Source: Ophiobolus disseminans
Lineage: Eukaryota; Ascomycota; Dothideomycetes; Pleosporales; Phaeosphaeriaceae
Assembly: GCA_010093685.1 (NCBI GenBank)
Contig: MU006237.1
Span: 620,001 to 684,000 of the forward strand
DNA: 64,000 bases
Reading direction: 5' to 3'
The notes under the pieces were generated by a model. It saw only the letters and a program-made list of their open reading frames with translations, was not told where the DNA came from and did not search any database. Positions 21,917 through 33,388 of this stretch are shown one piece after another; within the stretch, counting starts at the first letter, position 1, and the number at the start of each line of letters is the position of its first letter. The translations under genes were made by a program, and so were the position numbers.

Positions 21917-22351
21917 TCATTTCAGTTGTATCGCACATACACAACTGTCGTTCCCTTCCTTGATGGAATGCGGTTGAATCGAATAAGTCGTAAACTTGGC
22001 TTTTCTTAGAATCTGCTGAGCTAATTTGATATCCGATAATCTCTCTTGAAATGTCTTTGGTCCAATTGCGGAGTATCGCTGTGTCTCCTCATCATCTGAG
22101 CCTTGATTCTGTTCGCCCCAATCAGCGACACCCACGATTTCAGCCGCTCGACTTACTTCGTCGTTCAATTCTTCCCTTATGTCGACGTAGATGATGTAGA
22201 TATTCTTTCTCAAGGATATCCTGAATTTGTTCTTGCCGTATTTCGCCGAAAGAGCGTCTGATAAGTCCCGTGGATGAATGCGGTCGGTGTGTTCTGTCTG
22301 GACCAAAACATCGCTGTCTTTCCTTACAGTCTTTAATCTGCATTTGGACAT
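21917..22351 (-). CDS. Hypothetical protein, about 144 aa
   Basis: This is a single open frame on the minus strand, ATG at 22351 (MSKCRLKTVRKDSD), convergent with the HET gene. It is rich in charged residues, with a block KFRISLRKNIYIIYVDIREEL followed by an acidic patch (GSDDEETQRY). No signal peptide, membrane segment or known domain is visible. A longer first exon upstream cannot be excluded. I do not recognise it. Its location inside the kinase-HET-kinase block is the only hint about its role. Confidence 0.45.
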   Translation of the reverse strand: MSKCRLKTVRKDSDVLVQTEHTDRIHPRDLSDALSAKYGKNKFRISLRKNIYIIYVDIREELNDEVSRAAEIVGVADWGEQNQGSDDEETQRYSAIGPKTFQERLSDIKLAQQILRKAKFTTYSIQPHSIKEGNDSCVCAIQLK

Positions 22352-23475
22352 TGCAATTCTCGTATGCACTTGATGAGGGTGTCAGAATTGCAGAGGCGAC
22401 AGTGCAGCTTTTGACGGATCTTCCAAAGCTCCAGGCCGCGCCAAGTGGCAAATGCTGAGAAGAACCACGTTGCGAGGGCAACTTGGGTGACGAAGAACTA
22501 TTATAAAATCCTTAGAACTCCGACGAGGGGGGGCGCATTGTCTATCTGACTGGATCATGCGGCGCCATGCGGCGCTAGCTGAGACCAGCACACCGGCTGC
22601 GGCGGTGCTCCAGGCAATTCGGGGCGCAAACCTCGTGTCCAACCAATATTTGGCGCCTGCACATCTCCTCCTCAGCCGCACGACAATGCCATTGTTCAGC
22701 GCAATGTGACTCGACAACTCAAGACGGAGATCGAAGCGAAACAATGCTGCAATATGATCGCATGGCTGGATGGCAGATGATTCCCATCCGCCTTTGCGGA
22801 CGAGTCAGCCACACGACGCCTACCCGTCCGGTCGTTGGAGGCAGCTGCGATCAGGCTGTAAAAGGGCGTAGTAGGTTTCACTCTCTCAGGCACCTACTTG
22901 CGGTGACCCCAGAGATGCAGGGCCCTTGACCTCGGGACGAAAGGAACTGTGCCTGTGGCTAGTCAGATGCATGCCTAATTTGGACGAGGGTATGCATCAC
23001 ACAGTATGACACAAACTCGAGACAACAATGGTGGTGGTAGCATGAAGCCTCGGCAGCAAGCGAACTGGAGTTCGCTTGCACATGTGCCGCCTCCAGGCCC
23101 GCCCCGCCCCCTCAACCCGCAGCAGGAACCATGTACTCAACCATGTACTCACAGACCTGCCGCTCCGTACATCTGCAAGTAGGACTCTGGGGGCTTAAAT
23201 GGCGTTCGTGGGCGCATAATTGATGAACCTCAGGGGAGGTGGCTCACGAGGACGTCACACGGCTGAGGGCGCGAACGCGTTCTCAGCCTCTTCAACACCC
23301 CTATTAAGTATTGGTATATATCGTTCGCATCACTCGAGGGATGTACCTGTCCTGCGTCAACCAGCAGAAAGAGAGATAACCTGCCATTTCGGGTCTAGAC
23401 TGCACCTATTCATGGTAATTCAGTACACTCCGGCTTGGACGCCCGCTTACCTGGCAACTCTAGAAGCGACCGAAA
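22352..23475. other. Intergenic, 1.1 kb
   Basis: Overlapping short frames on both strands show no domain similarity. It is GC-balanced, with no repeat element recognised. It includes the upstream region of the second kinase gene. Confidence 0.6.
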
Positions 23476-25997
23476 ATGGGTTCAGTCGCAATCGATTTCG
23501 ATAAAGTTTCACGATCACGAGTCCGACGCGCGCCAACCAACCCATCAACATGTTCCGACATGGGAATTGACCACCGACCTCTTTACTCCAAGCAGGATGA
23601 ATTCCCAGGTGGACCCACCATCATGGTCGCTGACGAGACGGGCAAGAACAGGCCGATCGAGCAACGCGACTACGAAAAGAAACCCTTTGATGCATCTGAG
23701 TCCAGAGATAGCGAGGAAGTCACGTCTGTCCACAAAGTTCTAGACCTGGGATTTGGTGCGGCCGCCAATGGCATCCCGACCTCCCTTCACAATTTTAGCG
23801 ACATCGACTTACTGCAGCGCGATGCCTTCGCGGCACTTGAGGATTATCGAAATTCGCATCAGGATTCTGGCTTGAAACAAGCAACAGCTTGCACCTGCAT
23901 AGAGTCAGAGCTTCGTGCCAAGGTTAACGGTGGGCTGCAGTGGAGCAAATTCGACAAGAAAGAGTACCTTCCCATTAACGTTTTCGAACAAACAATCACT
24001 ACTAAATCAATCATCTCGATATGGGCAGAAAAGAAGCCTAAAGCAACAGATGATGAGCTGTGGTCCATGTTCACGTCCATTTTCGACCCAGAGAAGCAAA
24101 AGAGCCGGCGCAGAATATTGGGTATTCTGGTGCTGATGAAGTGTTTTGAGCTCATCAATGACTTCATCAGAGCAGAAGTTTGGGACGATGGTTTACCTTT
24201 CAAATACCCGGGAAGCCATGATGAGACTCCTCAACTCATGCAAAGATGGGACCGAAATGACGTTCTTTTGTTCTACAGCTACCAGAAGATGTTCTTTGTC
24301 CCCTTTTTCAACATACAAGACCACCGACTACTCTCATACGACCTGAATCGTGACATCAGGCTCCCTTGGCAGCACTTTGAGTACAAGACCAGCGGTGGGA
24401 CCGGAATGGTTCATCAAGTTGTGATTCATCCCAATCACCACAACTTCAGAAGGCCAGGGGTAAGACTCAATTTCTCTGACAAAGCACGAATGGTAGCAAC
24501 TAATTCAATCAAAAGGTCGTGATTCCAATTTTCGCATTGAAGGAAATTGACGCAATGGACAGGAAGGCATACAACGAAGAACTGTCCGCCTTGGAGAAGA
24601 CTTGTGCTCAAGTGCAGAAGGAAAAGCACCTGATACAGCTCTTACTTACCTTCCGGCACGGAGAAAAGTTCTATCTCCTATTCGAATGGGCGGATGGAAA
24701 CCTTGAAAAGTTTTGGGAAACCGAACCAGCCACGCCATTGACTGATAGATGGGCAGCTGAACAGTGCCGCGGGCTGGCTCAAGCAGTGAGCCGCATTCAT
24801 GGTCTTAGAACATGGCAGAAGAGGAGGAGGACAGGTGCCGCCGCGTATCTCAGCGATATCGAGCGCGAATGGGGAAGGCACGGAGACATCAAACCCGAGA
24901 ATATACTTTGGTTCAAAGAACACAAAGGCGATCACAACCTCCTTGTCATATCTGATCTCGGCCTTACTCGGTATCACACTGAATTTTCAAGATCACTCGT
25001 ACATCGATCTCAAATCGACGGATGTACTCGAGCTTATAGACCACCGGAAATGGACATGGGCCGGGACATAACACAAGCATATGATATTTGGTCCTTGGGC
25101 TGTGTATTTCTGGAGTTCTGTATTTGGTTTCAGCAAGGATATTCCGCAATCGAGCTCTTCGCGGTTGAACGCCAGGACAACGACGACTGTACGATCGACA
25201 ATATGCAGGAGGACAATTTCTTTGTAATGAAGGGAGAAGTCAACGATGGGCGGATACCTGAACTGAAGACATGCGTTACAAAGGTAGAGACACCACCGTG
25301 TACGATACGAATCAACCCCATACTAATAATCACACAGCGAATCAGCGAACTAAGAGAAAAGTCGTCGACATTTACCAACGGCTTATTGAATGTAATTGAA
25401 CACAAGATGCTTTGCTGCGACCCTGGGAAGCGATCTCCGATTGATAAGATCTGCATAGATCTCTTACACGTTCTTGACTCACTTCCAAAAGCAACGACTG
25501 CGGAAGAAGTGTCGCGAAATGTGGCTTACGCCGTAGGAGAAAGTCCCACTCGTTACAGTCTTTCTCTCTCGGACATTGATATCAGCCAAGACGAAGTAAG
25601 CAACAGGACGTTCGAAAGCCCACGAACATCGGTGACGAACGAACGGGATGCTGTTGCAGCGATGTCGACAAAATCTGGCGCTTCAAAAAAGAGGAACATC
25701 GAACAAGACACTGAAGACGACGAATTTCGCGTTTTGGAAGAGAGGTCCGAAGCGCCTGCTTTAGAAACCATCGACGCGAGCACAGCTACAGCGACCTTCC
25801 AAGACAACCCGGCAACAGTTCCGTTTAGACCCACTGCGCAGCTGAACTCGACACCTCCGTCTGTAGTGGATCGACAGCCCCCACCCACGAATGTGAAGCA
25901 CCATCGTAGACACAAACTCAAGAACTTATTCCGACGCGCCCAGAATGTTGTACACTTTTGGTCTAAGCCCGGTGCTGCGAATACAACGCCAAGATGA
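23476..25997 (+). CDS. Large protein kinase, non-RD, second member of the accessory family
   Basis: Exons are 23476-24459 and 24516-25997. The 56-bp intron has an ACTAAT branch and splices in phase 0, giving RPGVVIPIFALKEID. The product is about 821 aa. The N-terminal 300 residues match the first kinase in layout and in the spacing of a block ending FEYKTSGGTGMVHQVVIHP, the glycine loop. The lysine is in FALKEID, the catalytic loop is HGDIKPEN (about 450), the activation segment starts DLG (475), and RPPE and DIWSLGC follow. A basic insertion (WQKRRRTG) precedes the catalytic loop. The C-terminal 200 residues are Ser/Thr-rich and end in a basic tail (HHRRHKLKNLFRRAQ). HRD is HGD, as in the other kinase. 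This gene and 17394 look like diverged paralogues bracketing the HET gene. Confidence 0.85.
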
Positions 25998-26356
25998 AAG
26001 TTGCGTGCAATTTCGTGTCGACAGGGTAGCAGCCAATTCTGCTGCATGTCATGAGTCATGTGCGATGCAACGGCACCATGTTCGGATCCGATGTACTTGG
26101 TGCGAAAACCGCGATTCACGAAGAAATAGTGGTCCCTCTGCATTATTCGCAATGCGACGCAACGTGGCTCAAAAGCATAATCATACGACAGGTGTAATCC
26201 TTAGCGTTAGTAAGAACTTTGCGATAACGAAAGTGGATGTACGGCGCGAAGGAACAGGCACGGCCACCAGATATCCGCATCACGGCCCATATTTGCAACG
26301 TTGTTCTACACACACCTCAACTCCAGTAACCTTTGTTCATCGACGCATCCACCTCA

Positions 26357-27405
26357 ATGGCCGGCACAATTGTATTGACTGGAGCAAATGGATCGTTGGC
26401 CTTACCTGCTGTCGAATACTTGCTCAGCGAATATCCATCGTTTACAGTCGTTCTCACCGTTCGCGATGACTCCGAACAGGATCGCAACACCACTGAGCTG
26501 CGCCGAATTGTTGCTAAACATACCAATGCAAGTGTCTCCATTCGCAAACTCGATCTGGCTTCCCTGAAAGAAGCGCAATATTTCAGCGATGTTTTGCGCG
26601 CCGACATAACCGAGGGGAGAATGCCCCGCCTTGCAGCCATCATCTGTAACGCGATGGCCTGGAAGCTTTCTGGGGGACCTGGGCTGACCGATGATGGGTT
26701 CGAAACGACCATGGCAATTAACCACCTTGCACACTTCGCAATCGCGCTGCGACTCTTGGGCGTGATGGACCCGCAGCGAGGGCGCATCGTCTTCCTAGGA
26801 AGCATAGGTCATTGGCCAGAAAAAGCAGGGCTCTCGAGGGGGTTTCCAACGAAGCTTCCAGAGGATTTAGATGCGCTGGTGCATCCGCCGCCGGATCCAA
26901 AAGGCGAGGAGCTGGGTCGGGGATTCCGGCGGTACGGGATGAGTAAGCTTGTGATACTCATGGTGGCATACGAATTGGACCGGAGGTTGAAGACGGTACG
27001 TTGTAACCCGTTGTGAGGTCATTCAACTTTACTGATGGCATTCAGAACAAAGACACGCAATCGATTCGTGCAGTCACGATTGATCCAGGCGACATGCTGA
27101 ACTCCAAGACTTTCTTCCGCGCTCACGTTCCCATGTCTGTGCAAATCGTAATAATGGTTGGAAGTTGGTTATTGCCGTTGCTGAGGCTGCTGAAGCCGCG
27201 GCTCGTACCTGTCGAGCAGGCAGCACGGCCCGTCGTCGATATTGCTGTTGCCGATCAATTTGCGGGGCAGGAAGGATATTTCGAGGGACCAGAGAAGGCT
27301 GCGAGTTCCCCAGATAGTATGGATGAAGAAATGCAAAAGGTACTATGGGAGAGGAGCGTCGCTTGGTGTGGACTGAATGTAGACGATACTATCGTTAGCC
27401 TCTAA
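26357..27405 (+). CDS. Short-chain dehydrogenase/reductase
   Basis: Exons are 26357-26995 and 27046-27405, with a 50-bp intron, encoding about 332 aa. The nucleotide-binding motif is at the N-terminus (LTGANGSLALPAVEYLL), the acidic/NNAG-like segment is ICNAMAW, then NHLAHFAIALRLL. The catalytic serine lies in FLGSIGHW and the YxxxK motif is YGMSK. PGD follows, as in the SDR PG motif. The family reduces or oxidises carbonyl or hydroxyl groups with NAD(P)(H). The TGANG...NHLAHF pattern is close to the retinol-dehydrogenase or protochlorophyllide-reductase-like group, but the substrate cannot be read from sequence. A hydrophobic segment (IVIMVGSWLLPLLRLL) in the C-terminal half may contact membrane. 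I chose the ATG at 26357; upstream in-frame codons have no ATG. Confidence 0.85.
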
Positions 27406-29276
27406 TTCGAGGCTCGAGGAAAGACGGAAACACGATTACGGATGCCCCTGTGCCCTTGATGGCTATCAATCATGGGAAAACGTTGTACGTTGAGTAACTC
27501 GTCTTTGATGGCGCTGTTGCTGAGATAGCGGCACGCATCGGAACGCCGGAAAGATCGTGTCTCCAGAGCCGAGGTTTCCGTCACGGTCCCAAGGTCTCCT
27601 CCCACCTTGTGCTCCTCACCAGCATACCACCAAATCTTATCGAGCAACTAAAGCCACAACCACCATCCAATGAATCTTGATCTTCGATGCGAGAGAAATC
27701 ACGGCAATGCGCTAATAGTCTATCGCTTCCTGTCGCGATATGGTCCTTTCATCGGTGAGAACTCGCACACCCTGCAAAAGGCTTACGAAGCTCCTGCACA
27801 GCGACATCAATTCCTCAGTCGTCTAGGTATCGGGCCTCTGCCATGTGCATTGGCGATACAGGGGTTAATGGGCATTACGTTCACTGCCAAGCGCAAGCTA
27901 ATGGGCTTAGCAATGCTTGTGCCCTGCTTTTGTGAGGCATTTTCCAAGGTCCCAAAGCTTGTTTATGCTTAGCCACGCAAGCCGTCCCTGTCAACATGCA
28001 GGACCGGCGCGTCTAGATGCACAAAGGCTGCAGCAGTCGCCAATCGTTGAAGCAGGAGGGAGCACCGATTGAGCTCAGCCACGACGCAGCTTTCCCCTTG
28101 GCCGCTCACGCCATATCAAGTTGGATAAAAAGCCTCATCGAAGCGTAGGAAGGGCTTGAGGCCGTGCGTGGCTGCATCGTGGCCAGTGCAAAGCCTGACG
28201 TACGACCTTGAGAATGCAGCATTCAGGGTTTAGCACGACTGGATACGATTGTTCGGCTTCTCTCATGGGAATGGATGACAGAGCTTTACAAATGCGGGAT
28301 ATATCATGCCAGGAACACTTCTGATAGGCTGTCACCATCTACATGGAGCACCCTCGTTCTTCAAGATGTATAAAGACCTACATCTCCCCGTAATGTCCAA
28401 CGACATAACCCGCATCAACAATATTTCCCCATACTCGATCACTCAGGAACGTGTCCTTACAACATCAACGAGTAGAGACAGTCGACGATACATACTCGAG
28501 CCCAGTACATGTTAGCCTTCATGCTAACTACTACCTAGGCATCAACTAATAGCTCTACAGTTCCATACCCAACACAAACTTCGACATGCCTGGCAGCATC
28601 GCTTCTTCCATCTCCTCCATCATCAAGCCCCAGCCCGTTCTCTCTTGCGGAGAGAGTTGCGACTGTTGCGGCTGCGACGAATCCTGCTGGTGCGTGGTCA
28701 TGTAAGCCACCGAAGACGACAACGACATATGGGGGATGTTTTGTGAGCGGATGCGCGTCGTCTAGGAAGATATTCAATGGAAAATATCAACATCAACACC
28801 ACATATCACATCTATTCTGCTGTGTCCCTGCTTGCTTGGAGGCGACATAAGTCATGAAAATTTGCACACCATAAGGTCACCTAAGGCATATTCAGTCTAT
28901 CTTACATGATTCAGGTATACTGTGATGACAACATAGGTTTACTGCCCTTCTGCCAACAGGACAGCGGATCCGATAAGACATGTATGGTGCTTAAAGTTTA
29001 TGATTGTTGTCTATCCTTTCGCTAGCCGCTACCGGTAGTTCTTGACTTGCATGGCATCGTTGCAGCTTCCACTCAAAATCAAACCATTTTCACTTATCGA
29101 CCTCCAGATTTTCGGATTGAGATAAACAGTCGCTACCTGGGTATACATGTCAGGAAGGGTGACGTTCGCATTGCGTTGCGACCATGATGTTTCGCAATGA
29201 CGATGCATGACCTCATGCAATTGCATCCCACTACAACTAGCTCAAGGAGTGCAGTTATCCCACTCCACGACAATTG
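27406..29276. other. Intergenic, 1.9 kb, no gene seen
   Basis: Short frames on both strands (the longest about 100 codons at 27670) have no domain, signal or neighbour logic. No repeat family from the left end of the window recurs here. Confidence 0.6.
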
Positions 29277-30414
29277 ATGTTTCGAACGACTTTCAGTTTC
29301 ACTCGTCTAGCCGCACGGCCTCGATCTTCACTCCCACGTTCCACGCTACGCTCTTTCTCGAATACATTCAAAATGGGTGGCGAAGGGCCCATCACTGCGT
29401 ACCCGGCCACCTCCATTGAGCCTCAGGATCAGAGCGGCGGCCCTGGCACAGATGCTGCAACAAAGCAGAAAGCAGAGTGGTCGCGCCTAGAATTCTGGGA
29501 TGACAACCAGAAGCCTTACCTCAAGGAATACGAAGGCCGCGGGCTTCTACAAGGAAAGGCGGCACTCATCACCGGTGGTGACTCTGGCATCGGACGAGCA
29601 GTTGCAATCCTATTTGCACGAGAAGGCGCGGATGTGAGCATTGTGTATCTTCCAGAAGAGGAAGAAGACGCGCAGTATGTGAAGCAGAAGATTGAAGAGG
29701 CGGGTAAGAAGGCGAATCTGATGCAACTAAACCTACGAGAGCACGCAAACTGCGAGAAGGCCGTCGAGGGACACATGAAGGCTTTTGGAAAGCTGAACGT
29801 CCTAGTGAACAATGGTATGCTTCTGTTGTTCCATTTCTGAATGACGAATAAGGTATATTAACGTACGACACAGCTGCCATGCAAGAAATGTGCGAGGATA
29901 TCACCGAGATTGACCTTGACGCCACCGAGAAGACGTTCCAAACGAACGTCATCTCCATGTTCGCCATGTCCAAGTACGCCCTGAAGCACATGAAGCGCGG
30001 CGACTCCATTGTCAACTCCACTTCAGTAGCAGCGTACATGTCGAACCCTTCGCTGCTTGACTACGCTTCCACCAAGGGCGCGATTGCGACGTTCACCCGA
30101 GGCCTAGCTCAACAGCTCGCACCAAAGGGAATCAGGGTCAATGGCGTCGCGCCAGGTATCATGTCAGTCCACGTCGCATTCTTTCACGTACGCACTCGTG
30201 CTAATGATATCAAAGTTGGACGCCCCTTCAGCCAGCAACCAAGAATAACCCGGCGGAGTCGATGAACTCACTTGGTGTTGGGGCTTGTCCTTTGAATAGA
30301 CCTGGTATGCCGGTCGAGATGGCAACTTGCTACGTGCATCTTGCTTCACCGCTGGGATCGTATTGCACAGGAGAGGTGCTGCACGGCTCTGGCGGTATCG
30401 AGATGCAGGGCTAG
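29277..30414 (+). CDS. Short-chain dehydrogenase with N-terminal extension, possibly mitochondrial
   Basis: Exons are 29277-29814, 29874-30162 and 30216-30414, encoding about 341 aa. The cofactor motif is TGGDSGIGRA (about 100-109), then VLVNNAAMQ across intron 1, STSVAAY, YASTKG (YxxxK) and GVAPGIIWTP across intron 2. Intron 2 uses the unusual donor GTCAGT; only this splice keeps the PGIIWTPLQPATK frame. The GGDSGIGRA type with a long N-terminal region resembles glucose-dehydrogenase or general-stress SDRs. The first 32 residues are Arg/Ser-rich and lack acidic residues, like a mitochondrial presequence. A second in-frame ATG at 29373 (MGGEGPITAYP) would give a cytosolic form that still holds the whole domain. 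The protein ends in SGGIEMQG, typical of the family. Confidence 0.87.
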
Positions 30415-30833
30415 AGCTGATTACTTGTTGGAGGTGGGAAGGAGATGCCTGTCTTGCAACCATGATGAGAGGAAATGAGGGAAATTAAAATGCGTCCTGG
30501 ATAACTACAGTAATGCTCAAAATTTTTCGTAATCGAAGGCATGCTCAGACTCCAACAATACTAGAATATAGGGAAATTACTCGAAGCTCACGCGTGTTGC
30601 TTTCTTCGCAGCTCTCGATGATCTGTCGAAGCTCCCAAGGTTACGGCAGACCAAGCATAGAGTTGCTGCATACCAAGTTTGACTTTGCGAACCCTACATA
30701 GAAGGTGTCCTTACTAGCGTAGGATGTTTGAGATTTGAGCATCCTGAACTGGCTGATGGCATTAAAAGGCTATAGACTGTAACAAGATTTTGCCATGCTA
30801 GACCTGCTGTTGTATTGCGATATCTTGATCGCA

Positions 30834-32109
30834 TCATCCGATCGTGTGCCTGCTTTTCTTACCACCTCCATGGCGTCCTCTCATGCGTCTGGAAAGCTCA
30901 GGATCCGACAGTGCGCTTGTGCAGCTCTCGTACGTTGACGATGCTGGCTCCACATCCACTTTTGCATCCTTCTCTACCTCCACTTCCACCTTAACGTCCA
31001 GTCCCACCTGATACGACACATCATCCCTGCGATGCCTCACGCCATGAAACAACCATCGAAAACCGCGAGCGGCCGCTTTGGCGTAGTCCCAGGGATTGAG
31101 CGCATCCAAGAGCGCAACATGCGGGCCACAGGCGTAATGCTCCAATCTGTTCGGGCCACGAAGTTGGTGATCGAGGTCGTATGGTCTCCAAGGAAAAGCC
31201 CAGTGAGAAACACATGCAAAAAGCATCATCTCGAAGCAGACTAGTATGCATGGGATGCCGATGTGTATGTCCAATGCGGCAACGTAAAACGTGGGCTGCA
31301 GCGGACCTTTCTTTACTGAAAGTAGCGAGAGAAACCAAGTCTGCCAGAAGCAGAGGAACATGGCGAGCTTGATGCAAAGCACCTTGAGGAAGGGCTTGTG
31401 CGGCACGAGATCCTCCTTCAACTGTGTGTAGAATTGGATGAGGCAGTACATGGCAGTCAAGACGCATGCGCCTTGCAGCAGCGCAATCCATATGTGGCCG
31501 TTCTCTGGTTGTGTGGAAGAGGCGCAGTAGCGATCTTGTGTCTGCGCGATGGCAGCGATGATGGTAAAGAGCGGCCGCGTGAAGCAGAATTGGAAGACGC
31601 ATGCGTAGATGATATTGAACCAGGTAAGTCCGCTGCGTGGAGTCTTGACGCGTTTCAGCGGAAACACCCAACGCTTTGGCTGTATGTTGCGGAAGTAGTC
31701 TTTCTGTTCGTGTAAAGTTGGCGCAATGTAGTGGCACAGAAGAGTGAAGAAGCTGGCAATGACGTAGGCTTCGTAGCAGTTGCGAAGAAGCTCAAGTTGA
31801 ACGCTGGCTTGGTAGAAGAGGAGACTGAGGAAGGAGATGACGGCATATATGGGGATCATGGCGAGGATGCGGATGATACTTGTTCGTCAGCTTGTGAACG
31901 GGTTGTGGAAGTTTGAGAACTTACTGCTTCTGCTCGTATGGCCTCAAGTAGTGGAGTGCATGATCGAGGATGAGCCAGAAAGAAATGCTGACTGCAAGGC
32001 ACATGAAGATTGCCGACAATATGAGGGCGAGCTGGTGGAAGATGACGGTATCCGCTATCTCCTTTGCGAAAAGCGCACCTCGCGCTAGCTCATCGTGTTT
32101 GCAACCCAT
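30834..32109 (-). CDS. Organic solute transporter alpha / TMEM184 family membrane protein
   Basis: Exons are 31925-32109 and 30834-31878, with a 46-bp intron, encoding about 409 aa. The splice restores HIIRILAMIPIYA, a family hallmark. Seven or so hydrophobic helices follow: LALILSAIFMCLAVSISFWL, the MIPIYAVISFLSLLF region, YVIASFFTLLCHYI, WFNIIYACVFQFCF, LLQGACVLTAMYCLIQFY, FLKVLCIKLAMFLCFWQTWF and GIPCILVCFEMMLFACVSHW. The C-terminal tail is charged, with a VKVEVEVEKDAKVDVE repeat-like stretch. In animals the family includes the bile-acid exporter subunit. Fungal members are vacuolar or endomembrane proteins whose cargo is unclear. A 238-codon frame inside the gene in another phase is a shadow. 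Confidence 0.85.
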
Positions 32110-32385
32110 TGCGTCGCAGTCGCGTGAGAGGAATCGTTCTACCCAGATGGCACTCGGAAGAAGAAATGTCTAGTCGCATCCCAGAGCTCTTTCCACAAAC
32201 CCGGCGCACTTACCACCATTGCAAGTCTGGAGCAAGAGCGATTCTGACATGCAAGAAATGACAAGGTGAGCAAGAACGACTATAAAGTTGTAAAATATGT
32301 AAAGCAGAAAGTAATATATGCACAGAAACCCTACGAAACCCAAGCCACACCATCTCCACCAAATCTACGACACCCCTCTTCTACT

Positions 32386-33388
32386 CTACAAGCCATATCT
32401 GCTCTTCAAATTTCTCCACCAGTCTCTCGCCATCCATGCATCAAACTCCGTAATCTCCATCGCACTACCCGCCCGCATAATGAAGTTGGTCACACCGCTG
32501 GGCGTCCAGTCATAGAAATCGTCCAGCGCAAACGTATGCCCAAGCTCGTGCAACACGATATGAATGTTCTCAGCTTTGACATTCTGCATGAAGTATTCTT
32601 GTCCGACGCGCTGGCCCCAATCGCCGCCTGCGCCGCCGCCGAAATTTGGCGTGAGCCAAAGGGACTGATCTGAGGGCGTGTTAGTGAACGAATACTGGGG
32701 GAGAGAGAATTGGGAGGAGAGGGGACGTACCATAGTGACGAGCCGCGCCAGCCTTGCAGCCAGCGTAGTTACCATCTTGGTGGAAGAAGCGGCCGCATGA
32801 CTCTGAGCACTGCGGGATACCGCCCTCGTCTTTGTCGGTATAGACTTGAATCTTGCTGACGTCGCCCTGCAGGATGTTCTTGTTTTGCACCGCCCATCCG
32901 ACAACATTTACATCGACGGTCTTGTAGGGGAATTTCTCAAAGCCGGCAAGAACGGCGATCCACTTGTTGAACTGCTTGCGGATTGCGGCTTCGACTTGGT
33001 TGCGCTGGTCGAGCGAGACTTTGGCGGTGCCTTCCCAGCGTACGCAGTAGTTGATCTTACCCTTGGCGGCCATGACTTGGTCGTAGCCATAGTTCTTGAA
33101 GCCGAGGGCATTCGAGTAGGTGGAAACTTCGTGGTCCCAGACCTGCTTCAAGGGCGTGACAAGGTTGGAAGGCGGGCTCCATGTCGTTTTAGACAGGTCG
33201 CGGGTGCTAAGTGCCGGGGTAGTATTGTCCCATGCGTGGAGGTCGCTGAAGCTGTGGGAGACGGGGTCGAAGTTGCAGACGGGTTGAGGATCGGCAGCGC
33301 GGCGTTGGATATCCTGGTGGAGGGTGGGAGGAATGGCGCTGGCAAAGGTGGACGCCGCGAGCGCGGAGAGAGTGAGGGAGTATTTCAT
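32386..33388 (-). CDS. Secreted zinc metalloprotease, HExxH...D type
   Basis: Exons are 32731-33388 and 32386-32669, with a 61-bp intron, encoding about 313 aa. The N-terminus is a signal peptide (MKYSLTLSALAASTFASA). The active site HELGHTFALDDFYDW is encoded by exon 2. HELGH supplies two histidine ligands and the catalytic Glu; the Asp six residues after the second His is the likely third ligand, as in snapalysin-type enzymes (HExxHxxGxxD), although the Gly is replaced. Cysteines in CNFDP, NYCVRW, QCSESCGRFF and AGCKAG may form disulfides. The substrate is unknown; extracellular protein digestion is likely. It is transcribed away from the MFS gene at 34745. Confidence 0.85.

Noticed and set aside
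22382..22744. 120-codon minus-strand frame upstream of the small hypothetical gene
   Set aside because: No convincing splice joins it to the downstream frame, a stop separates them, and no motif is seen.
31021..31737. 238-codon frame on the minus strand
   Set aside because: It lies inside the Ost-alpha family gene in another phase and has no domain; a shadow frame.
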